Origin: Artemisia argyi
Lineage: Eukaryota > Streptophyta > Magnoliopsida > Asterales > Asteraceae
Reading direction: 5' to 3'
Assembly (NCBI GenBank): GCA_030686995.1
Contig: CM060693.1
Span: 110,944,228 to 111,008,227 of the forward strand
DNA length: 64,000 nucleotides
The notes under the pieces were generated by a model, which was not told the DNA's origin, searched no databases, and worked only from the letters and a program-made list of their open reading frames with translations. A program made the translations under genes and the position numbers. Shown piece after piece: positions 11,488 to 21,864 of this stretch (the first letter of the stretch is position 1; every line of letters begins with the position of its first letter).

Positions 11488-13888
11488 TGTAACACCCCCA
11501 ATTCATGGATGCAGTGGAATTCAAACTGGGTGTTACTCGACGGCACAATAGTCACAATAATAGAAAACGAACTCCAATTGAGTCGTTTTAAAAGATTTAT
11601 CATTCAAATTGTATAAATAACAGAGATTACAAAATGAGGTCCCAAAAGGTTCCATGTTTACAATTTACATTAAATGAGTTTTTGAATGATAATAAAATTT
11701 ATAGCCCTCTTGAATATCCGTGCCCCTTCCGTGCCATCCTTGTTCATTATGAACCTGAAAATACATGCTAAAGTGTCAACACGAGGTTGGTGAGTTCATA
11801 GAGTTTAGTGACAAAATGTAATGTAAAACATTTGAATGATGATTTTCCAGTAAAGGCATTGTAAATCCACTCAGTTGCAAGTCCCGCCATAAGAGACTTG
11901 TAACCTGTGTGTTCACAACCCACTGCCAAATATGATCTGGTTTATGTGAACAAAGGTAAAACTTGTATCTAGATTCAAAGATAAATGTAGCAATACCGTT
12001 ATATAAACAATCTTTACAATGATGCCATATTAATAATGATGACCATGAAGTGGAAGCCATAATACTACGCTTTGTTGAATACTATTGCAACGGGAAGGCA
12101 ATGAAGTATGTAACATGTAAACATATAAGGCATTTGAGTAAGCCACAAACATTGAGTAAGGCAATTGGTGTTTAAGTAAACAAGTAGCATGTTTAAGTAA
12201 AACAAATATTGAATTCATGTAAAAACGAGCATGTATTCTCCCCCAAAGAGTTGGTAAAACAACTAAAAGAGTAGGGGCTATGACTCACCTTAAGTTATGT
12301 AGCAAGTAGTGAATATGATGGTCGAATCGCGAAGGTTTTTACGAGCAACCTATAATAATCGTTGCAACTTAGGTTTGGAATAATGTCTAAGGAAACATAA
12401 ACATGCCAATATATGTATGTCTTGCACTTAGTCCATGATGTGGTATGATGTATAGTGTAAGTCTTTGAAAGAAATGATTCATGAAACATGTATGTTTTGT
12501 ATATCGTTTACTACCGTTCGGGCCGACATAATTCAGAAGTCATGTTAGTAAGTGTTCGAGGAGCCAGGACACTTTAACTCGTAAATCCACAACTCATCTC
12601 GACGGCTTACATAATGAACTCCTCACATGAGGCTCCCTACTATTGTAGTAGTTGATAAAATATATAGATATAACTTTTGATCCGAAAAGTTACATGTCCG
12701 ATATTTGAATAAACTTAGGAAAGTTTATTAGTACATGAAGATTGTTATTAGGGGTAGTTTCATAAGTCTTGTATGACCATTTTCTCTTTGTAATATCTCA
12801 TGGTTCCTTTTTAAGTGAAGTAGATCCAAATTGCTTGTTCAATGTTATCGCCAATTCCTTGTTTCATGTTTCCGCCTAAGTAAGCTTGTATGGTCATTTC
12901 GTCATGGCCTAGCCATGACCTTTGGTCCTTGTTCCAAGGTCATGAGACACAACCTTGGCTCTAGCCATGGTGGTGGTCTTGATTATAGGTCATAAGACCT
13001 CTTGTTCCTTTTAAAATATAACCATAATATAGTGACTTTGGTCTAAAATGGGCTGTTAAGATTTTGAAGAAAATTATCACTCGGAAAGCGTTTTCAGGGC
13101 TCGAGCTTCTTTGTTCCTGAACGAAAACGGCGTTCCGGACAACTTTTGTGTTTTAACTTTTTGATGAATCGGACCAGAAGTATGACTTTCAAAAAGTCAG
13201 AATGCAAAACAGTGTGGTTTAGGCAGTTTTGCCGGAAATCTTTGGTAACTTCAAATGGGCGTAACTTTTGACTCGTATACTCGTTTTAGGTGGTTCAAAT
13301 TGCTACGGTTTCCTTGTTAAGTCCTATACTGTAATATGTAATGATCCAATATCATAATTTTACCATTTTGATCAGGTTATACCAAGAAAGTCACTAGTTT
13401 ACTTGTTTTAGTAACTTGTCTTATCAATCAATTACAACAACTTGTTTTGCTCATTTTTATACATCATGGACATGAATACAAGACATAATATAGCACAAAT
13501 AATATGTAAATAACATGAACATGATTATTTAACAAGAAGTATGTTAGGGTTTGACTCACAACTTTTGGCTTTCAAAGATGAAAGGAAGTTAACATGTAAG
13601 GATAGGACTTTGATAGACTTGCTGCAACCCACTTCACTTCATGCAATCTTTCTACCCTTGTAATCTTGAAAGATGGATGATGAAAGTTGAGGTGACTTGA
13701 GTGGATTAAAACTCAAGAGAAATGACCAAGTATATGAGGTTATGGAAGAGTTTTGGTGAATGATTATCTAACTAGGGTTTCTACCTTGAAGAATCACTTG
13801 AACCTTGCATGAAACTTGGAAGAGAATAAGCAAATGAGACGGTGTTGGTGTGTGTGAGTGTGGCGTACAACAAGAGAGGGGAGAAGGG

Positions 13889-13896
13889 TATTTATA
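13889..13896 (-). promoter_or_regulatory. LARD 3' LTR TATA box
   Basis: TATAAATA on the minus strand, followed by pyrimidine-rich sequence. The same site is at 19714-19721 in the other LTR and 62673-62680 in the third copy. Confidence 0.75.
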
Positions 13897-14553
13897 TGCT
13901 CATGAGGAGGTTAGGAAGCTAACTAGGAAGTTTCCTAAACTTGGTGACCAAGTTGAACACTTGTAACCATCTTAAGGTCTTAAGCACAAGATCAAGCCAC
14001 CAAGTGTGAATCCCCCCCCCCTAGTGGCGGTTTGGCCAAGCTTGGGGAGCAAGTGTGGACTTTTGAGGATATTATCCAAGATACTTGGTTAGTTTTGACT
14101 CCGGGAAATGCCAATCGTAAATGATTAAGCCTCAAAACGTAAAATCGGGTATCGTAAAAATACGAAACTTGGAAGAATGGTTAAACATGTCAAAATACTC
14201 CATAATAAAATATAAAATGAGTGGTAGGTTCCATTTGGGTGGTAAAACCCTGCTAAAAACTGGAAACACGGGTCTAAAACGCGTAATACGTAAAACGTAC
14301 GAATATTGCGTAAAATTGAGAAAAGTAAAATGTTACTTTTCTAATAGGATAATATTGATTTAAAATGACTTATAATGTCTAGACTGGGCTCAGTCTAGTG
14401 TCGGTTGGTATTAAATGTCTTTTAAACATCAAACCGTAAGCCTAAAATTCAAGGAATGACTTATAAAATCAAGGGATGATTTTTGATCAATGGAGGAGGG
14501 AAAAATATGTTGACTTTTTCTAAAAAGTTGAAAACTCAATTCTTTTTAGAAAC

Positions 14554-14737
14554 ACGTTTTGTGGTGGAACGGTTAATCGGCCATACGGTTAAGCGTGCTC
14601 ATGTGAGAGTAGTACTGGCTTGGGTGACCAGCCGGGAAGTCTTCACATGAGGGCCACAAGAACAAAGCCGTGAGCCTTCAGGCAAAGCGGACAATATTGT
14701 AGTCTATAAGGCGGGGTGTTACACTAAAGCACTATTA
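14554..14737 (+). ncRNA. 5S rRNA-like (Cassandra-like) module in LARD 3' LTR
   Basis: Positions 14587-14652 resemble the 3' half of plant 5S rRNA: TTAAGCGTGCT (A box), GAGAGTAGTACT (intermediate element), GGGTGACC...GGGAAGT (C box). I count about 46 of 60 positions identical to plant 5S as I remember it. Stem bases change in pairs: GGCT (14617-14620) with AGCC (14630-14633), and CTCATGTGA (14598-14606) with TCACATGAG (14643-14651). A T5 run at 14749-14753 could end polymerase III transcription. The downstream AAAGCGGACAATATTG and final GGGGTGTTACA recall Cassandra TRIM LTRs. It points plus, antisense to the LARD. Whether it is transcribed is unknown. Confidence 0.72.
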
Positions 14738-15114
14738 GAAAATTCCAGTTTTTCACGGCCGAGGTTTATTTTGGTCATGTTTTTCTCAGTCATGATTAAT
14801 TCTCAAATAAATCATGAGTGTGTCAAACATTTTTCTGATGCGGGGTCACTTAACGCGGTCGAGTTTCGTTGTACGTAGAATATCTGAATGACGTTTTACC
14901 CTAAAACGTGTAATTCTGTGTAATTCCTAAATAACTTTCACGAAAATGAGCTTATGAATGTCAAACTTTTAATTTGCCATGGAAATGATTTATCACTCGA
15001 GCCCAAGAAATAAAAATCAAATTTCGGGAAAATTTTCGGGAAAGATGAATAGTAAAAGTGAGTAGTGAAATTTTCCGGGAATAGTAATTATCCTGAAAAA
15101 TGCGAATTGTTACA

Positions 15115-15130
15115 GTCTCTACCCCTTACG
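15115..15130 (-). other. LARD polypurine tract
   Basis: The minus strand reads AAGGGGTAGAGAC directly before the LTR start TGTAACA, the expected plus-strand primer site for second-strand synthesis. Confidence 0.75.
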
Positions 15131-15210
15131 GGAACTTCGTCCCGAAGTTTAGTTTATGTCATGGTTTGAAGCGATGTCGGTGAAAAGATAGGATTTCTTG
15201 TGGCGAATAT

Positions 15211-15500
15211 AATGTAGGTATCATGCCATACCTGTGCAATGTAATGTAGGTATCATGCCATACCCGAGCAATGTAGGTATCATGCCATACCCGAGCAATG
15301 TAATGTAGGTATCATGCCATACCCGAGCAATGTAATGTAGGTATCAAGCCATACCCGAGCAATGTAATGTAGGTATCAAGCCATACCCAAGCAATGTAAT
15401 GTAGGTATCAAGCCATACCCGAGCAATGTAATGTAGGTATCAAGCCATACCCGAGCAATGTAATGTAGGTATCAAGCCATACCCGAGCAATGTAATGTAG
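15211..15500. repeat. Nine copies of a 32-bp tandem repeat
   Basis: The unit contains TAGGTATCAAGCCATACC followed by CGAGC and AATGT. Copies start about every 32 bp, with one 27-bp unit. Each unit holds the inverted pair GGTAT/ATACC. It lies between the polypurine tract and the LARD ORF. Confidence 0.93.
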
Positions 15501-16135
15501 GTTGACTTCATACTTATGTTATTTTGGATACAAATAAGCCCACTAGTTTATAATTCTTTATTTACATAGAGAGGCATCCCAAACAATGTAAATAGAGGAA
15601 TATAAACTTATGGTTCGGTGATTTACAATTTCTTTATTTAAATGAAAAGGCATCCCAATCCATTCAAATAATTACAAATCATCCTACTTAAGAATTTCCA
15701 ACACAACATTCATACTTAGCCGGTGAGTTACAATGTAGTGTATTATGAGATGATATTGGTATTCCAAAAGTATGAAATGAATATTCATACTCATCTTTGG
15801 AGATGGAGAGTAAGATACTCGGGGGAAATTGACGTAGTGTTCAAAATAGTTGGTGAGTAGAAAGTTTGTGAAATAAGCATGATTTTTGATGGGGAAATGA
15901 TAGAATAAATACGTTGGAGGTTTGAATCATAACACATGATAGCATAAAGCAAGAGTTTTATTCATAGAACGTTGATTGATTACAAGATTGAAACTTATTA
16001 CAAGTTTCTTCAAAATCTACTAACTGATACTTTCAGTTTAGTAATTACAACATTTTTACTATCATTTCATAACATTTACTAACTGAGTCTAATCAGTTTA
16101 GTAATACAAAAGACAACTAGTATCATCACACTAGT

Positions 16136-16612
16136 CTATTGCAGGTTAGAAGGTCCGAGCAGCTCTGATTGATCGGCAACTTTTTGGTTTAGTGTGTCAT
16201 AGAGGTACGAGTCTATGAAGTTTGAGGGGCTGTAGTTTCCATGCTGATTTTCTTGTTGGATCAATGGTGGTCGTGATACGATCCATAATGAGTGATCCAA
16301 ATCATCACATGTTGGGATATTAAAGGGAAGTGATAGTGGTGGTGGTAATGGCGCTAGTATATATTCATACTCATTATCCTCCTCGGAGTTTGCCTCAACC
16401 CAATTTTGTTCAAAATAATTAGAAGTATTCGACGCAAAATTAGTTGGTATTGGTTCCTCCTCTTCTTCGTCGGTTGAATCTTCGAAAGGTTCTTCTTCGT
16501 CATCAGAAGCGAAGGCATTCACGAAGTCAAATCCGAACTCGGGTGAGGGTGGTAAGACTTGGAAGTTATTAGGTAGAGTGGGCATATAATCGGGAGAAGT
16601 GGGTACGCACAT
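16136..16612 (-). CDS. LARD orphan ORF, acidic and proline-rich, unknown function
   Basis: An intact 158-codon ORF in the sense orientation of the LARD, the only sizeable ORF of its internal region. It starts MCVPTSPDYMPTLPNNF. A Pro-rich N terminus is followed by an acidic block (residues about 37-55, including DDEEEPFEDSTDEEEEE), a second acidic patch, and a Pro/Leu-rich stretch (APLPPPLSLPF). There is no zinc knuckle, protease, polymerase or membrane segment. Composition suggests a mostly disordered protein. I do not recognise it. An unbroken frame in an element lacking gag and pol is notable, but 158 codons alone does not prove selection. Confidence 0.55.
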   Translation of the reverse strand: MCVPTSPDYMPTLPNNFQVLPPSPEFGFDFVNAFASDDEEEPFEDSTDEEEEEPIPTNFASNTSNYFEQNWVEANSEEDNEYEYILAPLPPPLSLPFNIPTCDDLDHSLWIVSRPPLIQQENQHGNYSPSNFIDSYLYDTLNQKVADQSELLGPSNLQ

Positions 16613-16696
16613 GATTTCTATTTAGAAATCGATAGGTTGTGACTGGTTTTTGATATCATATGAAATGATATTGATGATGTGATGGAATAATTCTAG

Positions 16697-16878
16697 AGAC
16701 CATTGCGCAAAACACAATGTCTCGGAAATAGGTTAGACCATTGTGCAATTCACAATGTCTGGGAAGTAGGTTAGACCATTGTGTGACTCAAAACATTTGA
16801 GAAATGGTTAAGACCATTGTATAATACAATGTCTTGGAAAATAGGAAAGACCATTGCAATCAATTACAATGTCTTGGA
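16697..16878. repeat. Five copies of a 38-bp hairpin repeat
   Basis: Each unit begins AGACCATTG and contains a matching CAATGTCT, so every unit can form a short hairpin. Spacing is about 38 bp. It lies upstream of the orphan ORF in the element's sense. Confidence 0.85.
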
Positions 16879-16994
16879 CATAAAATGTTGGAGTAGGAAC
16901 ATGATTGGGAGGATGTGGTTGTGCCGAAATGCCCTAGGCATACGCAGGTATGTTTAGTCCATTGTTTAGATAAATGATTAAAAATAAACCGAGT

Positions 16995-17180
16995 TTATAT
17001 ATCAATATACTAATATGTTCAAGTAGTATAAAATGCTTACGGGGAAATGCTCAATTATGTTTAAGGGTACATATATAAATATGCAATTATGTTTGTGTAG
17101 CATAAAATGTCTACGGGGAAATGCCCAAAATGGGTATATATGAATATACTAATATGTTTGTGTATCATAACATGCTTACT
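16995..17180. repeat. Degenerate repeats of about 65-70 bp
   Basis: Two to three diverged copies share ATACTAATATGTT, GTAGTATAAAATG and TACGGGGAAATGC blocks. They lie between the PBS and the 38-bp repeats. Confidence 0.65.
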
Positions 17181-17293
17181 AAGTCCATAATCGTCTGGAG
17201 GATGGAAGACACGGAGAGCGGAAGGCTATAAAATGTTTTTGTTTGTGATTGTAGTTATAGTTTAGGTCTCACATAGACCCGTTTCCCTATAAC

Positions 17294-17310
17294 CATGGCT
17301 CTGGTACCAA
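17294..17310 (-). other. LARD primer binding site
   Basis: The minus strand reads TTGGTACCAGAGCCATG two to three bases from the LTR end. It matches the initiator-Met-type PBS TGGTATCAGAGCC with one change, and sets the minus orientation. Confidence 0.88.
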
Positions 17311-19713
17311 TCTGTAACACCCCCAATTCATGGATGCAGCGGAATTCAAACTGGGTGTTACTCGACGGCACAATAGTCACAATAATAGAAAACGAACTCC
17401 AATTGAGTCGTTTTAAAAGATTTATCATTCAAATTGTATAAATATCAGAGATTACAAAATGAGGTCCCAAAAGGTTCCATGTTTACAATTTACATTAAAT
17501 GAGTTTTTGAATGATAATAAAATTTATAGCCCTCTTGAATATCCGTGCCCCTTCCGTGCCATCCTTGTTCATTATGAACCTGAAAATACATGCTAAAGTG
17601 TCAACACGAGGTTGGTGAGTTCATAGAGTTTAGTGACAAAATGTAATGTAAAACATTTGAATGATGATTTTCCAGCAAAGGCATTGTAAATCCACTCAGT
17701 TGCAAGTCCCGCCATAAGAGACTTGTAACCTGTGTGTTCACAACCCACTGCCAAATATGATCTGATTTATGTGAACAAAGGTAAAACTTGTATCTAGATT
17801 CAAAGATAAATGTAGCAATACCGTTATATAAACAATCTTTACAATGATGCCATATTAATAATGATGACCATGAAGTGGAAGCCATAATACTACGCTTTGT
17901 TGAATACGAGTGCAACGGGAAGGCAATGAAGTATGTAACATGTAAACATATAAGGCATTTGAGTAAGCCACAAACATTGAGTAAGGCAATTGGTGTTTAA
18001 GTAAACAAGTAGCATGTTTAAGTAAAACAAATATTGAATTCATGTAAAAATGAGCATGTATTCTCCCCCAAAGAGTTGGTAAAACAACTAAAAGAGTAGG
18101 GGCTATGACTCACCTTAAGTTATGTAGCAAGTAGTGAATATGATGGTCGAATCGCGAAGGTTTTTACGAGCAACCTATAATAATCGTTGCAACTTAGGTT
18201 TGGAATAATGTCTAAGGAAACATAAACATGCCAATATATGTATGTCTTGCACTTAGTCCATGATGTGGTATGATGTATAGTGTAAGTCTTTGAAAGAAAT
18301 GATTCATGAAACATGTATGTTTTGTATATCGTTTACTACCGTTCGGGCCGACATAATTCAGAAGTCATGTTAGTAAGCGTTCGAGGAGCCAGGACACTTT
18401 AACTCGTAAATCCACAACTCATCTCGACGGCTTACATAATGAACTCCTCACATGAGGCTCCCTACTAAAGTAGTAGTTGATAAAATATATAGATATAACT
18501 TTTGATCCGAAAAGTTACATGTCCGATATTTGAATAAACTTAGGAAAGTTTATTAGTACATGAAGATTGTTATTAGGGGTAGTTTCATAAGTCTTGTATG
18601 ACCATTTTCTCTTTGTAATATCTCATGGTTCCTTTTTAAGTGAAGTAGATCCAAATTGCTTGTTCAATGTTATCGCCAATTCCTTGTTTCATGTTTCCGC
18701 CTAAGTAAGCTTGTATGGTCATTTCGTCATGGCCTAGCCATGACCTTTGGTCCTTGTTCCAAGGTTATGAGACACAACCTTGGCTCTAGCCATGGTGGTG
18801 GTCTTGATTATAGGTCATAAGACCTCTTGTTCCTTTTAAAATATAACCATAATATAGTGACTTTGGTCTAAAATGGGCTGTTAAGATTTTGAAGAAAATT
18901 ATCACTCGGAAAGCGTTTTCAGGGCTCGAGCTTCTTTGCTCCTGAACGAAAACGGCGTTCCGGACAACTTTCGTGTTTTAACTTTTTGATGAATCGGACC
19001 AGAAGTATGACTTTCAAAAAGTCAGAATGCAAAACAGTGTGGTTTAGGCAGTTTTGCCGGAAATCTTTGGTAACTTCAAATGGGCGTAACTTTTGACTCG
19101 TATACTCGTTTTAGGTGGTTCAAATTGCTACGGTTTCCTTGTTAAGTCCTCTACTGTAATATGTAATGATCCAATATCATAATTTTACCATTTTGATCAG
19201 GTTATACCAAGAAAGTCACTAGTTTACTTGTTTTAGTAACTTGTCTTATCAATCAATTACAACAACTTGTTTTGCTCATTTTTATACATCATGGACATGA
19301 ATACAAGACATAATATAGCACAAATAATATGTAAATAACATGAACATGATTATTTAACAAGAAGTATGTTAGGGTTTGGCTCACAACTTTTGGCTTTCAA
19401 AGATGAAAGGAAGTTAACATGTAAGGATAGGACTTTGATAGACTTGCTTCAACCCACTTCACTTCATGCAATCTTTCTACCCTTGTAATCTTGAAAGATG
19501 GATGATGAAAGTTGAGGTGACTTGAGTGGATTAAAACTCAAGAGAAATCACCAAGTATATGAGGTTATGGAAGAGTTTTGGTGAATGACTATCTAACTAG
19601 GGTTTCTACCTTGAAGAATCACTTGAACCTTGCATGAAACTTGGAAGAGAATAAGCAAATGAGATGGTGTTGGTGTGTGTGAGTGTGGCGTACAACAAGA
19701 GAGGGGAGAAGGG

Positions 19714-19721
19714 TATTTATA
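19714..19721 (-). promoter_or_regulatory. LARD 5' LTR TATA box
   Basis: TATAAATA on the minus strand, placing U3 at about 19722-20926. This would drive the LARD transcript towards lower coordinates through the orphan ORF. Confidence 0.75.
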
Positions 19722-20377
19722 TGCTCATGAGGAGGTTAGGAAGCTAACTAGGAAGTTTCCTAAACTTGGTGACCAAGTTGAACACTTGTAACCATCTTAA
19801 GGTCTTAAGCACAAGATCAAGCCACCTAGTGTGAATCCCCCCCCCTAGTGGCGGTTTGGCCAAGCTTGGGGAGCAAGTGTGGACTTTTGAGGATATTATC
19901 CAAGATACTTGGTTAGTTTTGACTCCGGGAAATGCCAATCGTAAATGATTAAGCCTCAAAACGTAAAACCGGGTATCGTAAAAATACGAAACTTGGAAGA
20001 ATGGTTAAACATGTCAAAATACTCCATAATAAAATATAAAATGAGTGGTAGGTTCCATTTGGGTGGTAAAACCCTGCTAAAAACTGGAAACACGGGTCTA
20101 AAACGCGTAATACGTAAAACGTACGAATATTGCGTAAAATTGAGAAAAGTAAAATGTTACTTTTCTAATAGGATAATATTGATTTAAAATGACTTATAAT
20201 GTCTAGACTGGGCTCAGTCTAGTGTCGGTTGGTATTAAATGTCTTTTAAACATCAAACCGTAAGCCTAAAAATCAAGGAATGACTTATAAAATCAAGGGA
20301 TGATTTTTGGTCAATGGAGGAGGGAAAAATATGTTGACTTTTTCTAAAAAGTTGAAAACTCAATTCTTTTTAGAAAC

Positions 20378-20562
20378 ACGTTTTGTGGTGGAACGGTTAA
20401 TCGGCCATACGGTTAAGCGTGCTCATGTGAGAGTAGTACTGGCTTGGGTGACCAGCCGGGAAGTCTTCACATGAGGGCCACAAGAACAAAGCCGTGAGCC
20501 TTCGGGCAAAGCGGACAATATTGTAGTCTATAAGGCGGGGTGTTACACTAAAGCACTATTAG
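20378..20562 (+). ncRNA. 5S rRNA-like module in LARD 5' LTR
   Basis: Same module as 14554-14737, with its core at 20411-20476 and a T5 run at 20573-20577. Both paired-arm changes are identical to the other LTR. It sits in U3, antisense to the element, so transcription from it would run outward through the LTR start into flanking copia-1. Confidence 0.72.
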
Positions 20563-20931
20563 AAAATTCCAGTTTTTCACGGCCGAGGTTTATTTTGGTC
20601 ATGTTTTTCTCAGTCATGATTAATTCTCAAATAAATCATGAGTGTGTCAAACATTTTTCTGATGCGGGGTCACTTAACGCGGTCGAGTTTCGTTGTACGT
20701 AGAATTTCTGAATGACGTTTTACCCTAAAACGTGTAATTCCGTGTAATTCCTAAATAACTTTCACGAAAATGAGCTTATGAATGTCAAACTTTTAATTTG
20801 CCATGGAAATGATTTATCACTCGAGCCCAAGAAATAAAAATCAAATTTCGGGAAAGATGAATAGTAAAAGTGAGTAGTGAAATTTTCCGGGAATAGTAAT
20901 TATCCTGAAAAATGCGAATTGTTACAGTACC

Positions 20932-21137
20932 CTCTCCCTCCCAAACTTGATGCTTCAACTCATGACCATGCACGAAGGTGTAAATGTTGTGAGAAAGCAA
21001 TCAAGATTGAGAATGATGTTAAGGATCTTCAAGAGGAGATGAGGAAGTTGCATCTTGACTACAAGAACAATTTCATGATGTTAACAAATGTTGTGAAAGG
21101 TCTTGCAAAAGTTGCAGCTCAAAAGCGCAAGAAATAA
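20932..21137 (+). pseudogene. Copia-1 internal small ORF, 3' part
   Basis: The frame resumes after the LARD target duplication as YPLPPKLDASTHDHARRC and continues with a KCCEKAIKIENDVKDLQEEM segment that looks like a short coiled coil after a Cys cluster (CKCC). It ends in a basic tail with stop TAA at 21135. See 11324-11487 for the other half. The function is unknown. Confidence 0.55.
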
Positions 21138-21864
21138 GTATGCTTGGGCAACTTTTGTTGTAGGTCATATGTGATATAGTTAGTCAACATATAATATTGT
21201 GCTAGAATAATGTGTCTCTATCTTGTATTTGGAATTGTCTTTGTTGTATGCTTTATGCTCTTCTATGTGATATAAAGTGGATTTGGGTTACATGAGAAAA
21301 TCATGTTTAGTTCATCTCTATCTTTATATAGTGCTCAACATTTGGATTGTGGAGTCATCTTGGACACTAACATATATACGTATTGCTATGAGGACTAACC
21401 CATGTTGCAAGTCTCCGAATGGTAACCTAACCCATTTTGGAACTTTCACATGTGAGGATTTCTTGTTTGTTGCATGTGGTGATTTCTATGTATAGCTAGG
21501 CCACCACAAAGGTGAGGCTCTTGACCCATGGATCCCCTCCTTGTAACAAGGGGGAGCAACGACCTAAGGGGAGTTATGTTCAAAGGGGAGCACATTCGGG
21601 TGCATATACAAGCTAGCTCTTTTATCCTACAGGCCCAAGTTCGAAACCAGGCTTGATTGGTAGTCCCACCTTTTTGATTCGATAAAAGGGGGAGAAAAGA
21701 AAGCAAGAGCGTGAAGACCATTCAAGAAATGATAAAGGTTTTTCACCAAATTAAAAGTCAAAGGTCAAGACGCAAGCTACACCAAAGGCGCGCTTTATCT
21801 TCAATAAGTTTTGTAATTTTATTTGCTTTCGGTTTTTATTTGTCATCATCAAAAAGGGGGAGAT
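21138..21864 (+). other. Copia-1 3' non-coding region with multiple polypurine tracts
   Basis: No ORF of interest. Four purine tracts occur: AAGGGGGAGC near 21549, AAAGGGGAGC near 21581, AAAAGGGGGAGAAAAG near 21686, and the proper PPT, AAAAAGGGGGAGAT, at 21851-21864, touching the 3' LTR. Repeated PPT-like motifs before the 3' LTR are a reported Sirevirus trait. Confidence 0.8.

Larger units (their letters stand above)
11488..15114 (-). repeat. LARD 3' LTR
   Basis: 3627 bp, pairing with 17313-20926. It carries a TATA box on the minus strand at 13889-13896 (TATAAATA) and a 5S-like module on the plus strand. A polypurine tract borders it at 15115. Confidence 0.93.
11488..20926 (-). mobile_element. 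Non-autonomous LARD-like LTR element
   Basis: A 9439-bp element with palindromic ends TGTAAC...GTTACA. It has a perfect 5-bp duplication GTACC (11483-11487 and 20927-20931). Both LTRs are about 3.6 kb; the internal region is only 2198 bp and lacks gag, protease, integrase and RT. The PBS lies next to the right LTR and the polypurine tract next to the left one, so it is oriented minus. The LTRs differ at roughly one base per hundred in stretches I compared, suggesting fairly recent insertion. It must rely on proteins from another element. A third LTR of the family is at 61579-63211. Confidence 0.93.
17313..20926 (-). repeat. LARD 5' LTR
   Basis: 3614 bp, near-identical to 11488-15114. The small length difference comes partly from a missing 12-bp repeat near 20845 and a shorter C-run. 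Confidence 0.93.

Noticed and set aside
12030..12489. Short minus-strand frames duplicated at 17855-18314
   Set aside because: They recur only because both LTRs recur; no domain, and stops abound.
14121..14363. 80-codon plus-strand frame, repeated at 19945-20187
   Set aside because: Lies within LTR U3, antisense to the element, with low-complexity Lys-rich translation; duplicated only as part of the LTRs.
14554..14737. A complete Cassandra solo LTR with its own target duplication
   Set aside because: The flanks of the block (CGTTT and CTAAA around the best TG...CA ends) do not match, so only a Cassandra-like segment is claimed.
15211..15500. Regular repeat with spacing, considered as a CRISPR array
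   Set aside because: Units are directly contiguous 32-mers without unique spacers, inside a plant retroelement.
21630..21650. tRNA B-box-like AGTTCGAAACC, possible SINE
   Set aside because: No A box at a suitable distance, no A-tail and no target duplication; it lies in the copia-1 3' non-coding region.
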